From Spirulina sp. SIO3F2 (GTDB lineage: Bacteria > Cyanobacteriota > Cyanobacteriia > Cyanobacteriales > Spirulinaceae), in assembly GCA_010672165.1 (NCBI GenBank), contig JAAHHN010000030.1, positions 1 to 42,618 of the forward strand: a DNA stretch of 42,618 nt. Reading direction: 5' to 3'. The notes below the pieces were generated by a model that saw nothing but the letters and a program-made list of their open reading frames with translations, was not told the origin of the DNA and did no database searches. Shown here piece by piece: positions 1 through 9,754 of this stretch; within the stretch, counting starts at the first letter, position 1; every line of letters starts with the position of its first letter. Both the position numbers and the translations under genes were made by a program.

Positions 1-45
1 TAGCCGATTTTCTCATTTGATGCGGCCACCCAGCCCCTGGCGGAT

Positions 46-3000
46 GTGACAGGAGCCGGGACGACATTTAGCTTTGAAGACCTTGCTCCCACTCATAAGT
101 ACTATGACGGGGACTATAACGACATTATTTTCCGAGTTCATGGAGCGACAGCGACTGCCCCTCTGCTGGATGAATTAACCCAGAAGCCTTGGCAGGATAC
201 ACAGCAAGGTCAGACATTGATTGACGTAGTGACGCAGAATACAGAGGTGGTCACCTATAGCGATCGCTTTTTCAATCCCGATGAGGACTTTCGCCTGATT
301 GGTCGCGCAGATGCGCCAGAGCTGGTGGACAACATTGAAGTCTGGATGCGCGATCGCCACAGTGGAGATTGGACGCAGATTGAAACGATCACCGCATTTG
401 ATGAACTCGGTCGGTTTAAGTCTGGCGATGGGACTGAGCTCGATGCAGGGAATTATGAGGTTAAGACCGTTACGCAATACAAGTCGGGCTTGAGCGAGAC
501 CAGTGAAACCCAAGACTTTACAGTGCTATCCCTTGGCGATGGGATGGAGCTGAGTCCACGGGTTAAGGCAGCCCTCCGTCGAGCCGTCATCTGGGAAGAC
601 TACAGTGAGGCTGAACTCAACCGAGCGAATGAATGGATTATTAGTCTCCAGTCCGGGCAAGATGCAGATACCCTGGCTCAGAGCCTGGGTTTGACCAATT
701 TAGGCGCTGCCAGCGGTATTCCCAATAGCTATCGTTGGCACATTCCGCAAGGACTGGATCGGGATGACTTGATGCAGGCATTGCGAGACGCCAAGGGGAT
801 TCAGTATGCTTACCCTCTTATTCCCTTAGAACTAGAGTTTCATACGCCGGATTTTGTTGCGGATGGCAGCCAATGGCATTTGTCGCCGACCAATGCCTCG
901 AATGTTCAGCAGGCTTGGCAATTAAGCCGGGGTGAGAATACAACAATTGGCATTGTTGATGATGGCTTTGTCTATGACCATGTCGATCTTGCAGGTAACT
1001 ATAACCCAGCCTTGAGTCAAAGTTTTGTGGGTGAAGTCGATGGGAATGAATTGCCTGATCCTGATCCTTACTTTAAGCCGATTCAGTTCACCTTTGAGCC
1101 GGGTCAGACGGGCAGCACCGATGAAGAAATCGAAGCGATGCAGGTGGGAGAAAGCCAAAGGTTCTTTCTACCCGTTCAGCTCACAGGTCAGATTAAAGGC
1201 TTAAATCTGAACTTGGAGATTGAGCATGATGGTCTGAATAATCTAGAGCTAGCCCTGGTGCGTCCCGCGGGTTCCAAGCATGCGCAGGAGAAGCGGCATG
1301 TGATTGACAAGAGTCTGATTCAGAATGGCGTTTATAGCCAAACGCTCACTGAGTTTGATCATGATTGGGCTGGTGGTGCATGGTTTTTAGAAGTTGAGAA
1401 GCTCGGCACAGACGACGAAAGTGGGTATCTTTGGGATTTCTCACTTACTGTAGAGACCTATAACCCTCACGGTACACAAGTTGCAGGCGTTGCTGCTGCC
1501 GATGGTAATAATGGTGAATATGGTAGCGGTGTTGCACCCAGCGCAGATTGGGCGGGTTTAAGTGTCAATCTCCCTGTACAGACAGAAGATACGCTGAACA
1601 CTGTCCTTAAACATGAGCGGGGTGCTATTGAAGTTTACAACAATAGTTGGGGGGCAAACTTCTACGGCAGTTCGCAGAATCTCGCGTCTCAGGAATTTCT
1701 GTTTCAGGATATTGAACAGGGTCGAGACGGGAAAGGCAATATCTATGTGTTCTCGGCTGGGAATTCTGGCGAGACAGGTGGCAATGTTAACTACAATGCC
1801 TACGCGAACTCTCGTCATACCATTGCCGTGGGGGCTGTCGACGTTTCAGGGCAGGCAGCAAGTTACAGTACACCGGGCTCGTCAGTTCTGGTTTCTGCGT
1901 TCTCGGGCTTAAAGACCACAGGGTTTCACCCCACTGATAATACCTATCATGTTGAGCCTTTCCATGGCACGTCGGCGGTTGCACCCTTTGTGTCGGGGGT
2001 TACTGCTTTGATGTTGGGGGTAAATCCTGACCTGACCTGGCGGGATGTGCAGCATATTTTAGTAGATACAGCCCAACAAATTAATCCTGGCGATTCTGGT
2101 TGGGCAGAGAATGGTGCGGGGTACGATGTCCATTATCAATATGGTTTTGGTCTAGTGGATGCGTTTGCAGCAGTAGACGCTGCTCAACCCCACAATTGGC
2201 AAGCACCGACCTATGCTAATTCGTTTTCTGCTTCGGCTCTCTTTGGTGATGACCGATTACCTGGTATCCCTGGCCGCATTGATGACCCACGTTGGGACAA
2301 AACGAAGCTGTTTGGTGCAGACCGAATTATTGCGGATAACGATACAACACGTTATGCATTTGGGGAAAAACTAGATGCAGGCAAGGTTGCCAATGTGGAG
2401 GTCAAGCTGGAGCTTGACCATTCACGGACAAGTGATTTGACGGTTAAGTTGGTCAACCAGACCAGTAACAAAGAGGTTCTTCTATTCTCAAGTAAAGATT
2501 TTCAGCAGCCTGTGGGTCAAGACCCCTCTTACAAACTGACCTTTTCTGACTATGCAGAACGTTCATTAGATTCAGGTAATCTCTACTTTGGTGGTGCTTA
2601 TCAACCTGAGCAAAGGCTCTCAGAAGTTTTTGATGGTTCCCAGCGCGATGGGGACTGGGAGTTAGTTGTTCAAGATAATCAGGTGGGCGAACAGGGTGAG
2701 CTGAAGGCTTGGCATTTGAGTGTGGCTACGGAAGCTGAGAAGACGGTGTTGGTTCCTGATTCTCAGGAGATGACATTAGATTGGGTTGAGATCGAGGTCA
2801 TAGGTTGGCATGAAAAAGCTGGGGATTTAAGTCTCATCCTGGAGCATACCTACACCGATGAACAAGGAAAAACCGTCACAACTGAGTCGGTTTTATCACA
2901 ACCCCATCAGCACCCGTATGAAGAAAAGCGCCAGAATTGGTTCTACACTTCAGCACGGCATTGGGGTGAGCCGTCTCATGGCACTTGGACGCTCAAGGTG

Positions 3001-6000
3001 GCGGATGAGTTGGCGGGGAACTCCGGCAAGTTAACGGGTTGGGATCTCCATTTTCATGGTGTTGATCCGGATGCTCCAACTACAGTTGCTACGCTCCAAG
3101 TTCTCGATGGCACGGCCTCCGAAGATGGTAATGCGGGGCGGATCGCGGTTCAGTTAGATCGCGCCAGCGGTCAAGATACGGTGGTAAATTACACAGTCTC
3201 GGGTGGTGAGGATGCTGCACCGCTGACGGGGTCGGTGGTGATTCCAGCGGGGGCGTTGGTGGCCACGTTTGGCATCGCTGCGTTGCATGATTATGCGGCG
3301 GAAACGGGTGAGTCGGTGGTGATTACGCTGGCAGGGGGCACGGACTACAGTTTGGGATTGAGTGATCAGATTGAGGGGACGGTGGTCATTGAGGAGAGTG
3401 CTGAGTCGTTCCGGTATGGCTCGTTTGTGTATGAATTTGGCGATAAGCAATATCTGTTGAGTACTTTAGATGGCTGGCACGGGGCACAGTCTCAAGCGGA
3501 AGCCCTTGGCGGTAATTTAGTGACTATTGATAACCAAGCCGAAAATGATTGGTTAGTTCAAACATTTGCTGATAGCTTTTATTGGATTGGTTTGACTGAC
3601 AGCCAGTTTTATGGAGCTTCTGAGGGGAACTATCAGTGGGTTACTGGTGAGGAGGCTAATTTCCTCAATTGGTATCCTGGCGAACCCAATAATTTACTCT
3701 ACACCTCTGAGGGTGAGGATTTTGGTGAGATCAATACATCTCATGGTCAATGGAATGACTCTCAAGATGATTCTTTACTCAGCCACAAGTATGGAATCAT
3801 CGAAATCGATCCGACGCAACTCGACAAGCCCATTGTCAATGTGATGGTGACAGATGCTGAGGCGGGGGAAGACGGTAATGCAGGGCAGATTGTGTTGACT
3901 CGGGTGGGGGATATTTCCCAGGCGTTGAGGGTAGAGTATGCCGTGGGTGGCAGCGCGAGTAATGGCGCGGATTACTCTGAGCTTTCTGGTTTTGTGACGT
4001 TTGCGCCGGGTCAGTTGGTGGCGACGGTGGGCATTACGCCGTTGGCTGATTTTGAAGATGAGGCTGTTGAGAATGTGGCGCTGACGCTCAAGGATACGGG
4101 GGCGTATGCGTTGGGGTTGCATCGTGAGGGTCAGGTGAGTATTGAGCCTGTGCATCCGGTGACGCAAATTGCACGGGAGGTGATTGGGCGCGATTTATCA
4201 CTGTTTGAGGATTGGAAAGCTCGTTTTGATGCGGGTGAATCAATTGAGAGTCTACGTCGCAGCATTATTGATGCGGCTAAAGATGAGCAGAGTAATTCTC
4301 AATTCGAGGCAAAGGTTAATGGAGCTTATCAGCAGGCTCGGGGACGAGATGCAACAGCCGAGGAATTGGCAGATTGGAAACGTCAAGTTATCGAAGATGG
4401 TAAGACACTTTCGGATGTGAGTCAGTCCCTGCTGGAGGTCGTGGTTCCGATTGATACGCTCAATCCGGTTTATCAGAATCCGGTGACGGGGAGTTTCTAT
4501 TTCTTAACCACGACCGATACGTGGTTGGGTGCGCAGGAACAGGCGGAGGCTGCGGGAGGTAATTTAGTCACGATCAATGATGCGACTGAGAACCAGTGGT
4601 TAGTTGATACCTTCAGTATCCAAACGAACAGGTATTGGATTGGGTTTAATGACAGTCCGATTTATGGAAATACTGAGGGTGATTTTTCTTGGGTTAGCGG
4701 AGAATCAGGAAGTTTCACAAACTGGCATCCAGACGGAGAGCCAAATAATGTCACAGGTACTTGGCCAGAAGGTGAAGATTTCACCCACACGGCTCATGAT
4801 GCAGGTAATTATCCTGATGCTGCTTATTGGAATGATCTGGGTCTTTCATCCACTTTATTTGGAGTGCGAAAACTGACTGGCATTGTCGAAATTCTTGGCA
4901 CTCCTAACGCAGCAACTTTCCTCACACCAGACCAACCCTATCTCAGCTTCGACGACAGCCCCTTCAAAACCCAAACCTTCTCAACATTCCACCTCGAAAC
5001 TTTTGAAGATGGCTTGCTGAATACACCAGGAATCAGTATTTCCTCAGGCGGCATTATCAACCCTGGCAATAATCCAGCAGTTGACTCTGTGGATGCAGAT
5101 GACAGTGCGGTGGATGGTCTTGGTTTGCAAGGGTCAAGCTGGTACGCGCCCGGTGCGCGAGAGCTGACCGTGAGCTTTGATGCCCAAGAACTGGGCGGGC
5201 TGACGACCCATGCAGGTTTGGCAATGACCGATATCAGCCTTCTGGGTAGCACTGGGCAACTAATTGGCGATGTCCAATTCGAAGCCTTTGATGCCAACGG
5301 TCAATCCCTCGGAACCAAAATTATTAAGAACTTTGGTGATAACGATGCGTCTGGTGGAACCAATGAAGATCGCTTCTTGGGAGTCCAATACGACCAAGGT
5401 ATCAGCAGCATCAAAATTACGTTGCCTGACGGTAATCCAGGTTTAGAGATCGATCACATCCAATACGGCATTGCAGGCGAGGAACCCCAGCCCCTCTCCA
5501 CCGAAAAAGATATCCGCATCAATACCCATACTCCCGGCCATCAAGGTGGTGAACCCGGTGGCTCGGGTGCTGATATCACCGCATTAACCGATGGTGGCTT
5601 TGTTGTGGTTTGGGAATCTGAGAACCAGGGAGGTAGTGGCTACGGCATTTATGGCCAGCGTTACAACACCGAAGGTGTGCCTGTGGGTCGTGAGTTCTCA
5701 ATCAGTACGACTCAACAGGGCGACCAATCTGCGCCAGCCGTCACCGCCCTACCGAATGGCGAGTTCTTGGTGGTGTGGAGTTCACCGGATAGCTTCCAGA
5801 ATGGGATCTACGGGCAACGTTTTAATAGTGATGGCTCAAAAAATGGTGGGGATTTCCAAATCAACGTCACTGAATCCCAGATGCAGACGAGTGCAGATGT
5901 CACGCTCTTAACCGATGGCAGTTATCTCGTCACGTGGACATCCTATGAGCAACTCGGCAGGGAGCAGAATAACATTAAGCTCGATGAAGAGATCGTGGGG

Positions 6001-8748
6001 CGTCGTTTCACAACCGATGGCCAACCTCCCAGTGATGAATTTGTCATTAACCAAACTATCTCTTGGGATCAGGAAGCACCCGATATTACACCACTCAAAG
6101 ATGGCGGCTTTATTGCCACCTGGCATTCCGATAGTGATGGTAGTGGAGGCTATCGGATTATGGCCCAACGCTTTAATGCGAGCAATCAACCGGAGGGGCC
6201 AGAGATTCAAGTGCCTCTCCCCGCCCAAGGCAACCAAGCTACACCCTCAGTGGCAGAGCTAGAAAATGGGGGTTTTGTCATCACGTGGCGTGGTGAAGAT
6301 GCCCACCAGTTTGGGACATTTGCCCAACGGTACACTGCCGATGGTCAGCAAGAAGGAGAGCCCTTTTTGGTAAATACCGAGACGTTTGGCGGTCAGAATG
6401 ATGCGATGGTCGTGAGCCTAGAAGATGGCGGCTTCTTGATTGCCTGGGCATCTGGTTTTGGCGGCTATCAGCATTTTGGCATTCGTGCCCAACGCTACGC
6501 TGCTGATGGGGGCAAGGTTGGTGAAGAGTTTGTGATTAGTGAGCCGGACTCATACCAACGTTGGCCCAAGCTCACCCGACTGAACAATGGCAATGTGATT
6601 GCCACCTGGCAGGGCTTCAAGGCAGTCAATGGGGAAGCAACGCCGAGTTCAGAAATCTTTGGCCGCATTGTTGAGATTGACCCGGTGAATGTTGCCCCAC
6701 GACTCAGTGCAGCCACATTGGGTGATGTGACACAGTATCAAGCGAAGACAATCTCCTATGCGGATTTGTTGGCGGCGTCAGCGGCGACGGATGCGAATGG
6801 GGATGAGATCAGCTTCCGGATTGAGGGGGTTGGTGATGGTTTGCTGGAGCTAAATGGTAATTCGGTGACGATTGGTCAGACTTTGGTGGGGCCGGGTGAT
6901 GAGTTGAAGTGGATTCCGAAGTCGTCAGGTGATGGGGTTTTAGGCTTTACAGTGAGTGCAACAGATGGTCTGGCGTTTTCGAGTGGAAAAGTGGATGTCA
7001 ATTTCGATGTGGTTGAGAACTTAACGCCCATCAAGGTTAATGATAAGTTCCAAGTGAATAATTATCTACCCGACGATCAGGAGCATTCTTCGATCACATC
7101 CTTATCAGATGGTGGGTTTGTTGTGACTTGGACATCAGAAAATCAAGACGGTAACGAAGGTGGCATATATGCTCGGCGATATAATGCTCAGGGTGTCTCC
7201 CAGGGACAGGAATTTCAAATCAACTCAACCACGTTAAAGGATGAATACGATGTAGCCGTAGTTGAAATGGATGATGGTAATCTTTTCTTTACATGGACAT
7301 CATCGGAATACCTTGAATTTTTCCTAGAGTATAATCGTGATATCTATGGTCGAATTTATGGACAAGACAATGAAGCAATAAGCTCGGAATTCAAAGTAAG
7401 TGAGTACATCGGTAATTCATTCTTCTTCAATCCCCAAGACCATACCGATAGTTCTTTGATAAAACTCTCAACTGGGGAAGTATTAGTCACTTGGAGGCGT
7501 AGTTCTAGCGGAGATATCTATGCTAGAAAGTACACGAGTCAGGGGATTTCTGCTGGTGAGCAATATCCGATCGATTTTAGTGGTGGCAACTCCGCTGGTA
7601 ATGGTTCTGGTGGTCTTTCTACAATTTCTGGTATTGGTCAAGAGTATTCTTTGATAGCCACAAATGATGAAGGATTTGTCATGGTCTGGCAAGGTTCCGG
7701 TGAGAATGGGGAGGCTGCGCCTGATGTGTATGCGAGAAAGTATGACACCGACGGTCAACCTTTGGGAGATGTGTTCCGTGTCAACACCTATCAAGATGCA
7801 CATCAATGGTATCCCGAAGTATCCTCTTTACAGAATGGTGGTTTTGTCATAACTTGGACTTCCTCACTTGGCCAAGATGGTGATGATAGAGGAATATACG
7901 GTCAAATATTTGATGCTCAGGGTAATCGAGTTGGTCAAGAGTTCCAAGCCAATACATACTCTCAGGGAAACCAAACCTACAGTCAAGTTGTAGGACTTGA
8001 CGATAATGGATTTATCATTGTCTGGGAATCCGAAAATCAAGATGGTATCTATGGTCAGCGATTTGATTCAATTGGTGTCAAATTAGGTGATGAATTTGAG
8101 ATTGATTCATCGGCTGAGGTGGTTCGTAATGTCAACTCTGATCTCTACCTCAATTCAATAGCCTCAGTAGGAGAGAATGATTTTGTTTTGAGTTGGGCTT
8201 CTACCGACCAAAATGGGAATAGTGTCGATGTTCATGCTCAACGCTTCACCCTCCCCGAACTCCCCCAAGGTCAAGCCACCCACTATCGCCCCTCCACTCC
8301 CTACACCAACCCCACCAACAGCCCCTTCCAAACCGCCAACCTCCCCACCCTTCACATCGAAGACTTCCAAGACAACCTGATCAACAGCGAAGCCCTCACC
8401 ATCCACAACCACACCAACGCCGACATCACCAACACCGCAGGCATCGCCACCGACGACCCCCTGCTCAACAACCGCAACGCCCTCCAAGTCAACAGCACCG
8501 AACTCACCCTCGACTTCTCCCAAAGCTTCACCCACGTCGGCCTCGTCATCACCGACATCAACCAAGACAGCACCGCCATCATCGAAGCCTTCGATAGCCA
8601 AGGTTCTAGCCTCGGCCAGAGCAACACCCAAACCTTCAAAAACCAAACTGATGAATTCCTGGGGATTTCTAATAACAAAGGCATCGCCTCTGTGAAAATC
8701 ACCACGAACGACGATTCGTGGCAAGTCGATCACATTCAATATGGCTAA
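46..8748 (+). CDS. Giant mosaic surface/secreted protein with subtilisin, lectin-like and propeller-like modules (5' end uncertain)
   Basis: About 2900 residues. Order seen: end of a DUF4114-like domain (YYDGDYNDIIF); a beta-rich linker; an S8 protease with Asp305 (IGIVDDG), His475 (PHGTQVAG), NNSWG and Ser643 (HGTSAVAP). A P-domain-like segment sits between Asp and His, and two more follow the protease. Then Calx-beta-like (~1014-1118), C-type-lectin-like (~1124-1258, with EPNN and WND), Calx-beta-like (~1264-1367), a helical DUF4214-like stretch, a second lectin-like domain (~1477-1620), a module ending DHIQYG, seven short repeats, a cadherin-like domain, seven more repeats, and a second DHIQYG module at the C-terminus. 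The frame is open from base 4 but begins after an in-frame TAG at 1-3, and the only early start is GTG at 46. The N-terminus and signal peptide are therefore missing, either truncated by a stop or lost to a frameshift. Likely extracellular; substrate unknown. Confidence 0.8.
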   Translation: MTGAGTTFSFEDLAPTHKYYDGDYNDIIFRVHGATATAPLLDELTQKPWQDTQQGQTLIDVVTQNTEVVTYSDRFFNPDEDFRLIGRADAPELVDNIEVWMRDRHSGDWTQIETITAFDELGRFKSGDGTELDAGNYEVKTVTQYKSGLSETSETQDFTVLSLGDGMELSPRVKAALRRAVIWEDYSEAELNRANEWIISLQSGQDADTLAQSLGLTNLGAASGIPNSYRWHIPQGLDRDDLMQALRDAKGIQYAYPLIPLELEFHTPDFVADGSQWHLSPTNASNVQQAWQLSRGENTTIGIVDDGFVYDHVDLAGNYNPALSQSFVGEVDGNELPDPDPYFKPIQFTFEPGQTGSTDEEIEAMQVGESQRFFLPVQLTGQIKGLNLNLEIEHDGLNNLELALVRPAGSKHAQEKRHVIDKSLIQNGVYSQTLTEFDHDWAGGAWFLEVEKLGTDDESGYLWDFSLTVETYNPHGTQVAGVAAADGNNGEYGSGVAPSADWAGLSVNLPVQTEDTLNTVLKHERGAIEVYNNSWGANFYGSSQNLASQEFLFQDIEQGRDGKGNIYVFSAGNSGETGGNVNYNAYANSRHTIAVGAVDVSGQAASYSTPGSSVLVSAFSGLKTTGFHPTDNTYHVEPFHGTSAVAPFVSGVTALMLGVNPDLTWRDVQHILVDTAQQINPGDSGWAENGAGYDVHYQYGFGLVDAFAAVDAAQPHNWQAPTYANSFSASALFGDDRLPGIPGRIDDPRWDKTKLFGADRIIADNDTTRYAFGEKLDAGKVANVEVKLELDHSRTSDLTVKLVNQTSNKEVLLFSSKDFQQPVGQDPSYKLTFSDYAERSLDSGNLYFGGAYQPEQRLSEVFDGSQRDGDWELVVQDNQVGEQGELKAWHLSVATEAEKTVLVPDSQEMTLDWVEIEVIGWHEKAGDLSLILEHTYTDEQGKTVTTESVLSQPHQHPYEEKRQNWFYTSARHWGEPSHGTWTLKVADELAGNSGKLTGWDLHFHGVDPDAPTTVATLQVLDGTASEDGNAGRIAVQLDRASGQDTVVNYTVSGGEDAAPLTGSVVIPAGALVATFGIAALHDYAAETGESVVITLAGGTDYSLGLSDQIEGTVVIEESAESFRYGSFVYEFGDKQYLLSTLDGWHGAQSQAEALGGNLVTIDNQAENDWLVQTFADSFYWIGLTDSQFYGASEGNYQWVTGEEANFLNWYPGEPNNLLYTSEGEDFGEINTSHGQWNDSQDDSLLSHKYGIIEIDPTQLDKPIVNVMVTDAEAGEDGNAGQIVLTRVGDISQALRVEYAVGGSASNGADYSELSGFVTFAPGQLVATVGITPLADFEDEAVENVALTLKDTGAYALGLHREGQVSIEPVHPVTQIAREVIGRDLSLFEDWKARFDAGESIESLRRSIIDAAKDEQSNSQFEAKVNGAYQQARGRDATAEELADWKRQVIEDGKTLSDVSQSLLEVVVPIDTLNPVYQNPVTGSFYFLTTTDTWLGAQEQAEAAGGNLVTINDATENQWLVDTFSIQTNRYWIGFNDSPIYGNTEGDFSWVSGESGSFTNWHPDGEPNNVTGTWPEGEDFTHTAHDAGNYPDAAYWNDLGLSSTLFGVRKLTGIVEILGTPNAATFLTPDQPYLSFDDSPFKTQTFSTFHLETFEDGLLNTPGISISSGGIINPGNNPAVDSVDADDSAVDGLGLQGSSWYAPGARELTVSFDAQELGGLTTHAGLAMTDISLLGSTGQLIGDVQFEAFDANGQSLGTKIIKNFGDNDASGGTNEDRFLGVQYDQGISSIKITLPDGNPGLEIDHIQYGIAGEEPQPLSTEKDIRINTHTPGHQGGEPGGSGADITALTDGGFVVVWESENQGGSGYGIYGQRYNTEGVPVGREFSISTTQQGDQSAPAVTALPNGEFLVVWSSPDSFQNGIYGQRFNSDGSKNGGDFQINVTESQMQTSADVTLLTDGSYLVTWTSYEQLGREQNNIKLDEEIVGRRFTTDGQPPSDEFVINQTISWDQEAPDITPLKDGGFIATWHSDSDGSGGYRIMAQRFNASNQPEGPEIQVPLPAQGNQATPSVAELENGGFVITWRGEDAHQFGTFAQRYTADGQQEGEPFLVNTETFGGQNDAMVVSLEDGGFLIAWASGFGGYQHFGIRAQRYAADGGKVGEEFVISEPDSYQRWPKLTRLNNGNVIATWQGFKAVNGEATPSSEIFGRIVEIDPVNVAPRLSAATLGDVTQYQAKTISYADLLAASAATDANGDEISFRIEGVGDGLLELNGNSVTIGQTLVGPGDELKWIPKSSGDGVLGFTVSATDGLAFSSGKVDVNFDVVENLTPIKVNDKFQVNNYLPDDQEHSSITSLSDGGFVVTWTSENQDGNEGGIYARRYNAQGVSQGQEFQINSTTLKDEYDVAVVEMDDGNLFFTWTSSEYLEFFLEYNRDIYGRIYGQDNEAISSEFKVSEYIGNSFFFNPQDHTDSSLIKLSTGEVLVTWRRSSSGDIYARKYTSQGISAGEQYPIDFSGGNSAGNGSGGLSTISGIGQEYSLIATNDEGFVMVWQGSGENGEAAPDVYARKYDTDGQPLGDVFRVNTYQDAHQWYPEVSSLQNGGFVITWTSSLGQDGDDRGIYGQIFDAQGNRVGQEFQANTYSQGNQTYSQVVGLDDNGFIIVWESENQDGIYGQRFDSIGVKLGDEFEIDSSAEVVRNVNSDLYLNSIASVGENDFVLSWASTDQNGNSVDVHAQRFTLPELPQGQATHYRPSTPYTNPTNSPFQTANLPTLHIEDFQDNLINSEALTIHNHTNADITNTAGIATDDPLLNNRNALQVNSTELTLDFSQSFTHVGLVITDINQDSTAIIEAFDSQGSSLGQSNTQTFKNQTDEFLGISNNKGIASVKITTNDDSWQVDHIQYG
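5494..6680 (+). repeat. First set of seven propeller-like repeats in the giant protein
   Basis: Seven units of roughly 50-60 residues share a core of Gly-Gly-Phe-hydrophobic-x-x-Trp-x-Ser (GGFVVVWES, GEFLVVWSS, GSYLVTWTS, GGFIATWHS, GGFVITWRG, GGFLIAWAS, GNVIATWQG), usually followed by a GQRF/GQRY motif. Seven is a common blade number for beta-propellers, so I infer one propeller; the fold is not proven. Confidence 0.6.
7024..8250 (+). repeat. Second set of seven propeller-like repeats in the giant protein
   Basis: Seven further units with the same core (GGFVVTWTS, GNLFFTWTS, GEVLVTWRR, EGFVMVWQG, GGFVITWTS, NGFIIVWES, NDFVLSWAS). They are separated from the first set by a cadherin-like domain at about 6690-7020. 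The equal count of seven supports two separate propellers rather than an open-ended array. Confidence 0.6.
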
Positions 8749-8909
8749 GCCTTAAACTCCATCGGACAGATTCGAGCCCCCCTCTCGCCATGAAAAAAAT
8801 TTCTTTCTGCCACGCTGCATAAAAAATTCCCCATCTCCCAGATAGGGATATATATTCCCCGTGGCTCATCACCATACACCTAAACTCATCTACCCAAACC
8901 AAGACAATT

Positions 8910-9749
8910 ATGCCTGACTGGACATTTGACTACAGTAGCTACAACGCTCTCACCCACTATCGCTTTGACTTTTATCCCAGTGGTAAAGCCAAGTTCATCA
9001 ATAAGAGCGATCCATATGACATCATCCAAGCCGACTATGTTTGGGCTAAACGCCTCAATGTTGAGTATGACCCCAGCTTTGATCTCTGGGGTCACTTAGG
9101 TCTACCCACGCAAACCACTGAAAACCAACGGGGCGTAGATAGTCTGGAATTTTTGAAAGTCACCTCAGAATCGACCAGCATTGTCCGCTACCTGATCTTT
9201 CCGGAAATCCTTGATGGTCAAAACCCGTTCCGAGACTGGGATGAATTCTCTATTGATTTGGATGTTAGTGATCCCACCGCAACAGATGAACTGTTTGAAG
9301 GACTCGCCGCCGAAGATTACGAACTCTACAACAACATCTCCCAAAACCACGGAGTAGGGGATCTACTCCCGCTCAGAGTCAAGTGTATCGAAGCCTGTCC
9401 TACACCCACTCCAACTCCCAGCCCCAGTCCCACACCATCCCCCACTCCAAGTCCCACACCAACGCCAGAACCCACACCGACCCCAGAACCTACACCGACC
9501 CCCACTCCGTCTCCCAGTCCCACACCAACCCCAGAACCTACACCGAGTCCCAGTCCTTCTCCGTCACCCAGCCCCAGTCCCACACCAACGCCAGAACCTA
9601 CACCCAGCCCCAGTCCTCTACCGATTATTCCAATTCCCGACCCAACCCCAAGCCCAACGCCTGAACCTGTCCCCGAACCCTCACAACTTCTGGGACTTAT
9701 TCTAATTGGCTGTCTCGTTTGCTCTCGCCTATTTAATAAGCGTGCTTAA
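8910..9749 (+). CDS. PEP-CTERM protein with a Pro-Thr-Ser linker
   Basis: 279 residues. Residues 1-160 are an unrecognised soluble domain. Residues ~165-255 are a low-complexity Pro/Thr/Ser/Glu linker. The C-terminus has the PEP-CTERM layout: VPEPS, a hydrophobic helix ([12 protein letters not shown]) and a basic end (RLFNKRA). In that family the tail is processed by an exosortase and the protein ends at the cell surface. No N-terminal signal peptide is visible from this ATG ([14 protein letters not shown]), which is odd for the family. An in-frame ATG at 8790 is cut off by TAA at 8820. The gene stops 5 bases before the TpsA start, so the two are probably co-transcribed. Confidence 0.7.
   Translation: MPDWTFDYSSYNALTHYRFDFYPSGKAKFINKSDPYDIIQADYVWAKRLNVEYDPSFDLWGHLGLPTQTTENQRGVDSLEFLKVTSESTSIVRYLIFPEILDGQNPFRDWDEFSIDLDVSDPTATDELFEGLAAEDYELYNNISQNHGVGDLLPLRVKCIEACPTPTPTPSPSPTPSPTPSPTPTPEPTPTPEPTPTPTPSPSPTPTPEPTPSPSPSPSPSPSPTPTPEPTPSPSPLPIIPIPDPTPSPTPEPVPEPSQLLGLILIGCLVCSRLFNKRA
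9395..9670 (+). repeat. Low-complexity Pro-Thr-Ser coding repeat
   Basis: The DNA repeats short units such as CCCAGTCCCACACCAAC and encodes alternating Pro-Thr, Pro-Ser and Pro-Glu. It is a slippage-prone linker between the folded domain and the PEP-CTERM anchor. It is not a CRISPR, because the units are short, irregular and coding. Confidence 0.85.
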
Positions 9750-9754
9750 AATCT

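Noticed and set aside
8164-8739. Long minus-strand open frame (191 codons) inside the end of the giant gene
   Set aside because: It is created by the C-ending codon bias of the plus-strand gene, has Val/Gly-rich low-complexity content and no family resemblance.
8790-8909. ATG AAA AAA ATT start in frame with the PEP-CTERM gene, possibly a broken signal peptide
   Set aside because: It is stopped after ten codons, and the following sequence to the real ATG is not hydrophobic, so it does not look like an interrupted signal peptide.
9395-9670. Regular short repeats that could suggest a CRISPR array
   Set aside because: The units are short, irregular and in frame, encoding a Pro-Thr-Ser linker. 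There are no unique spacers of constant length.
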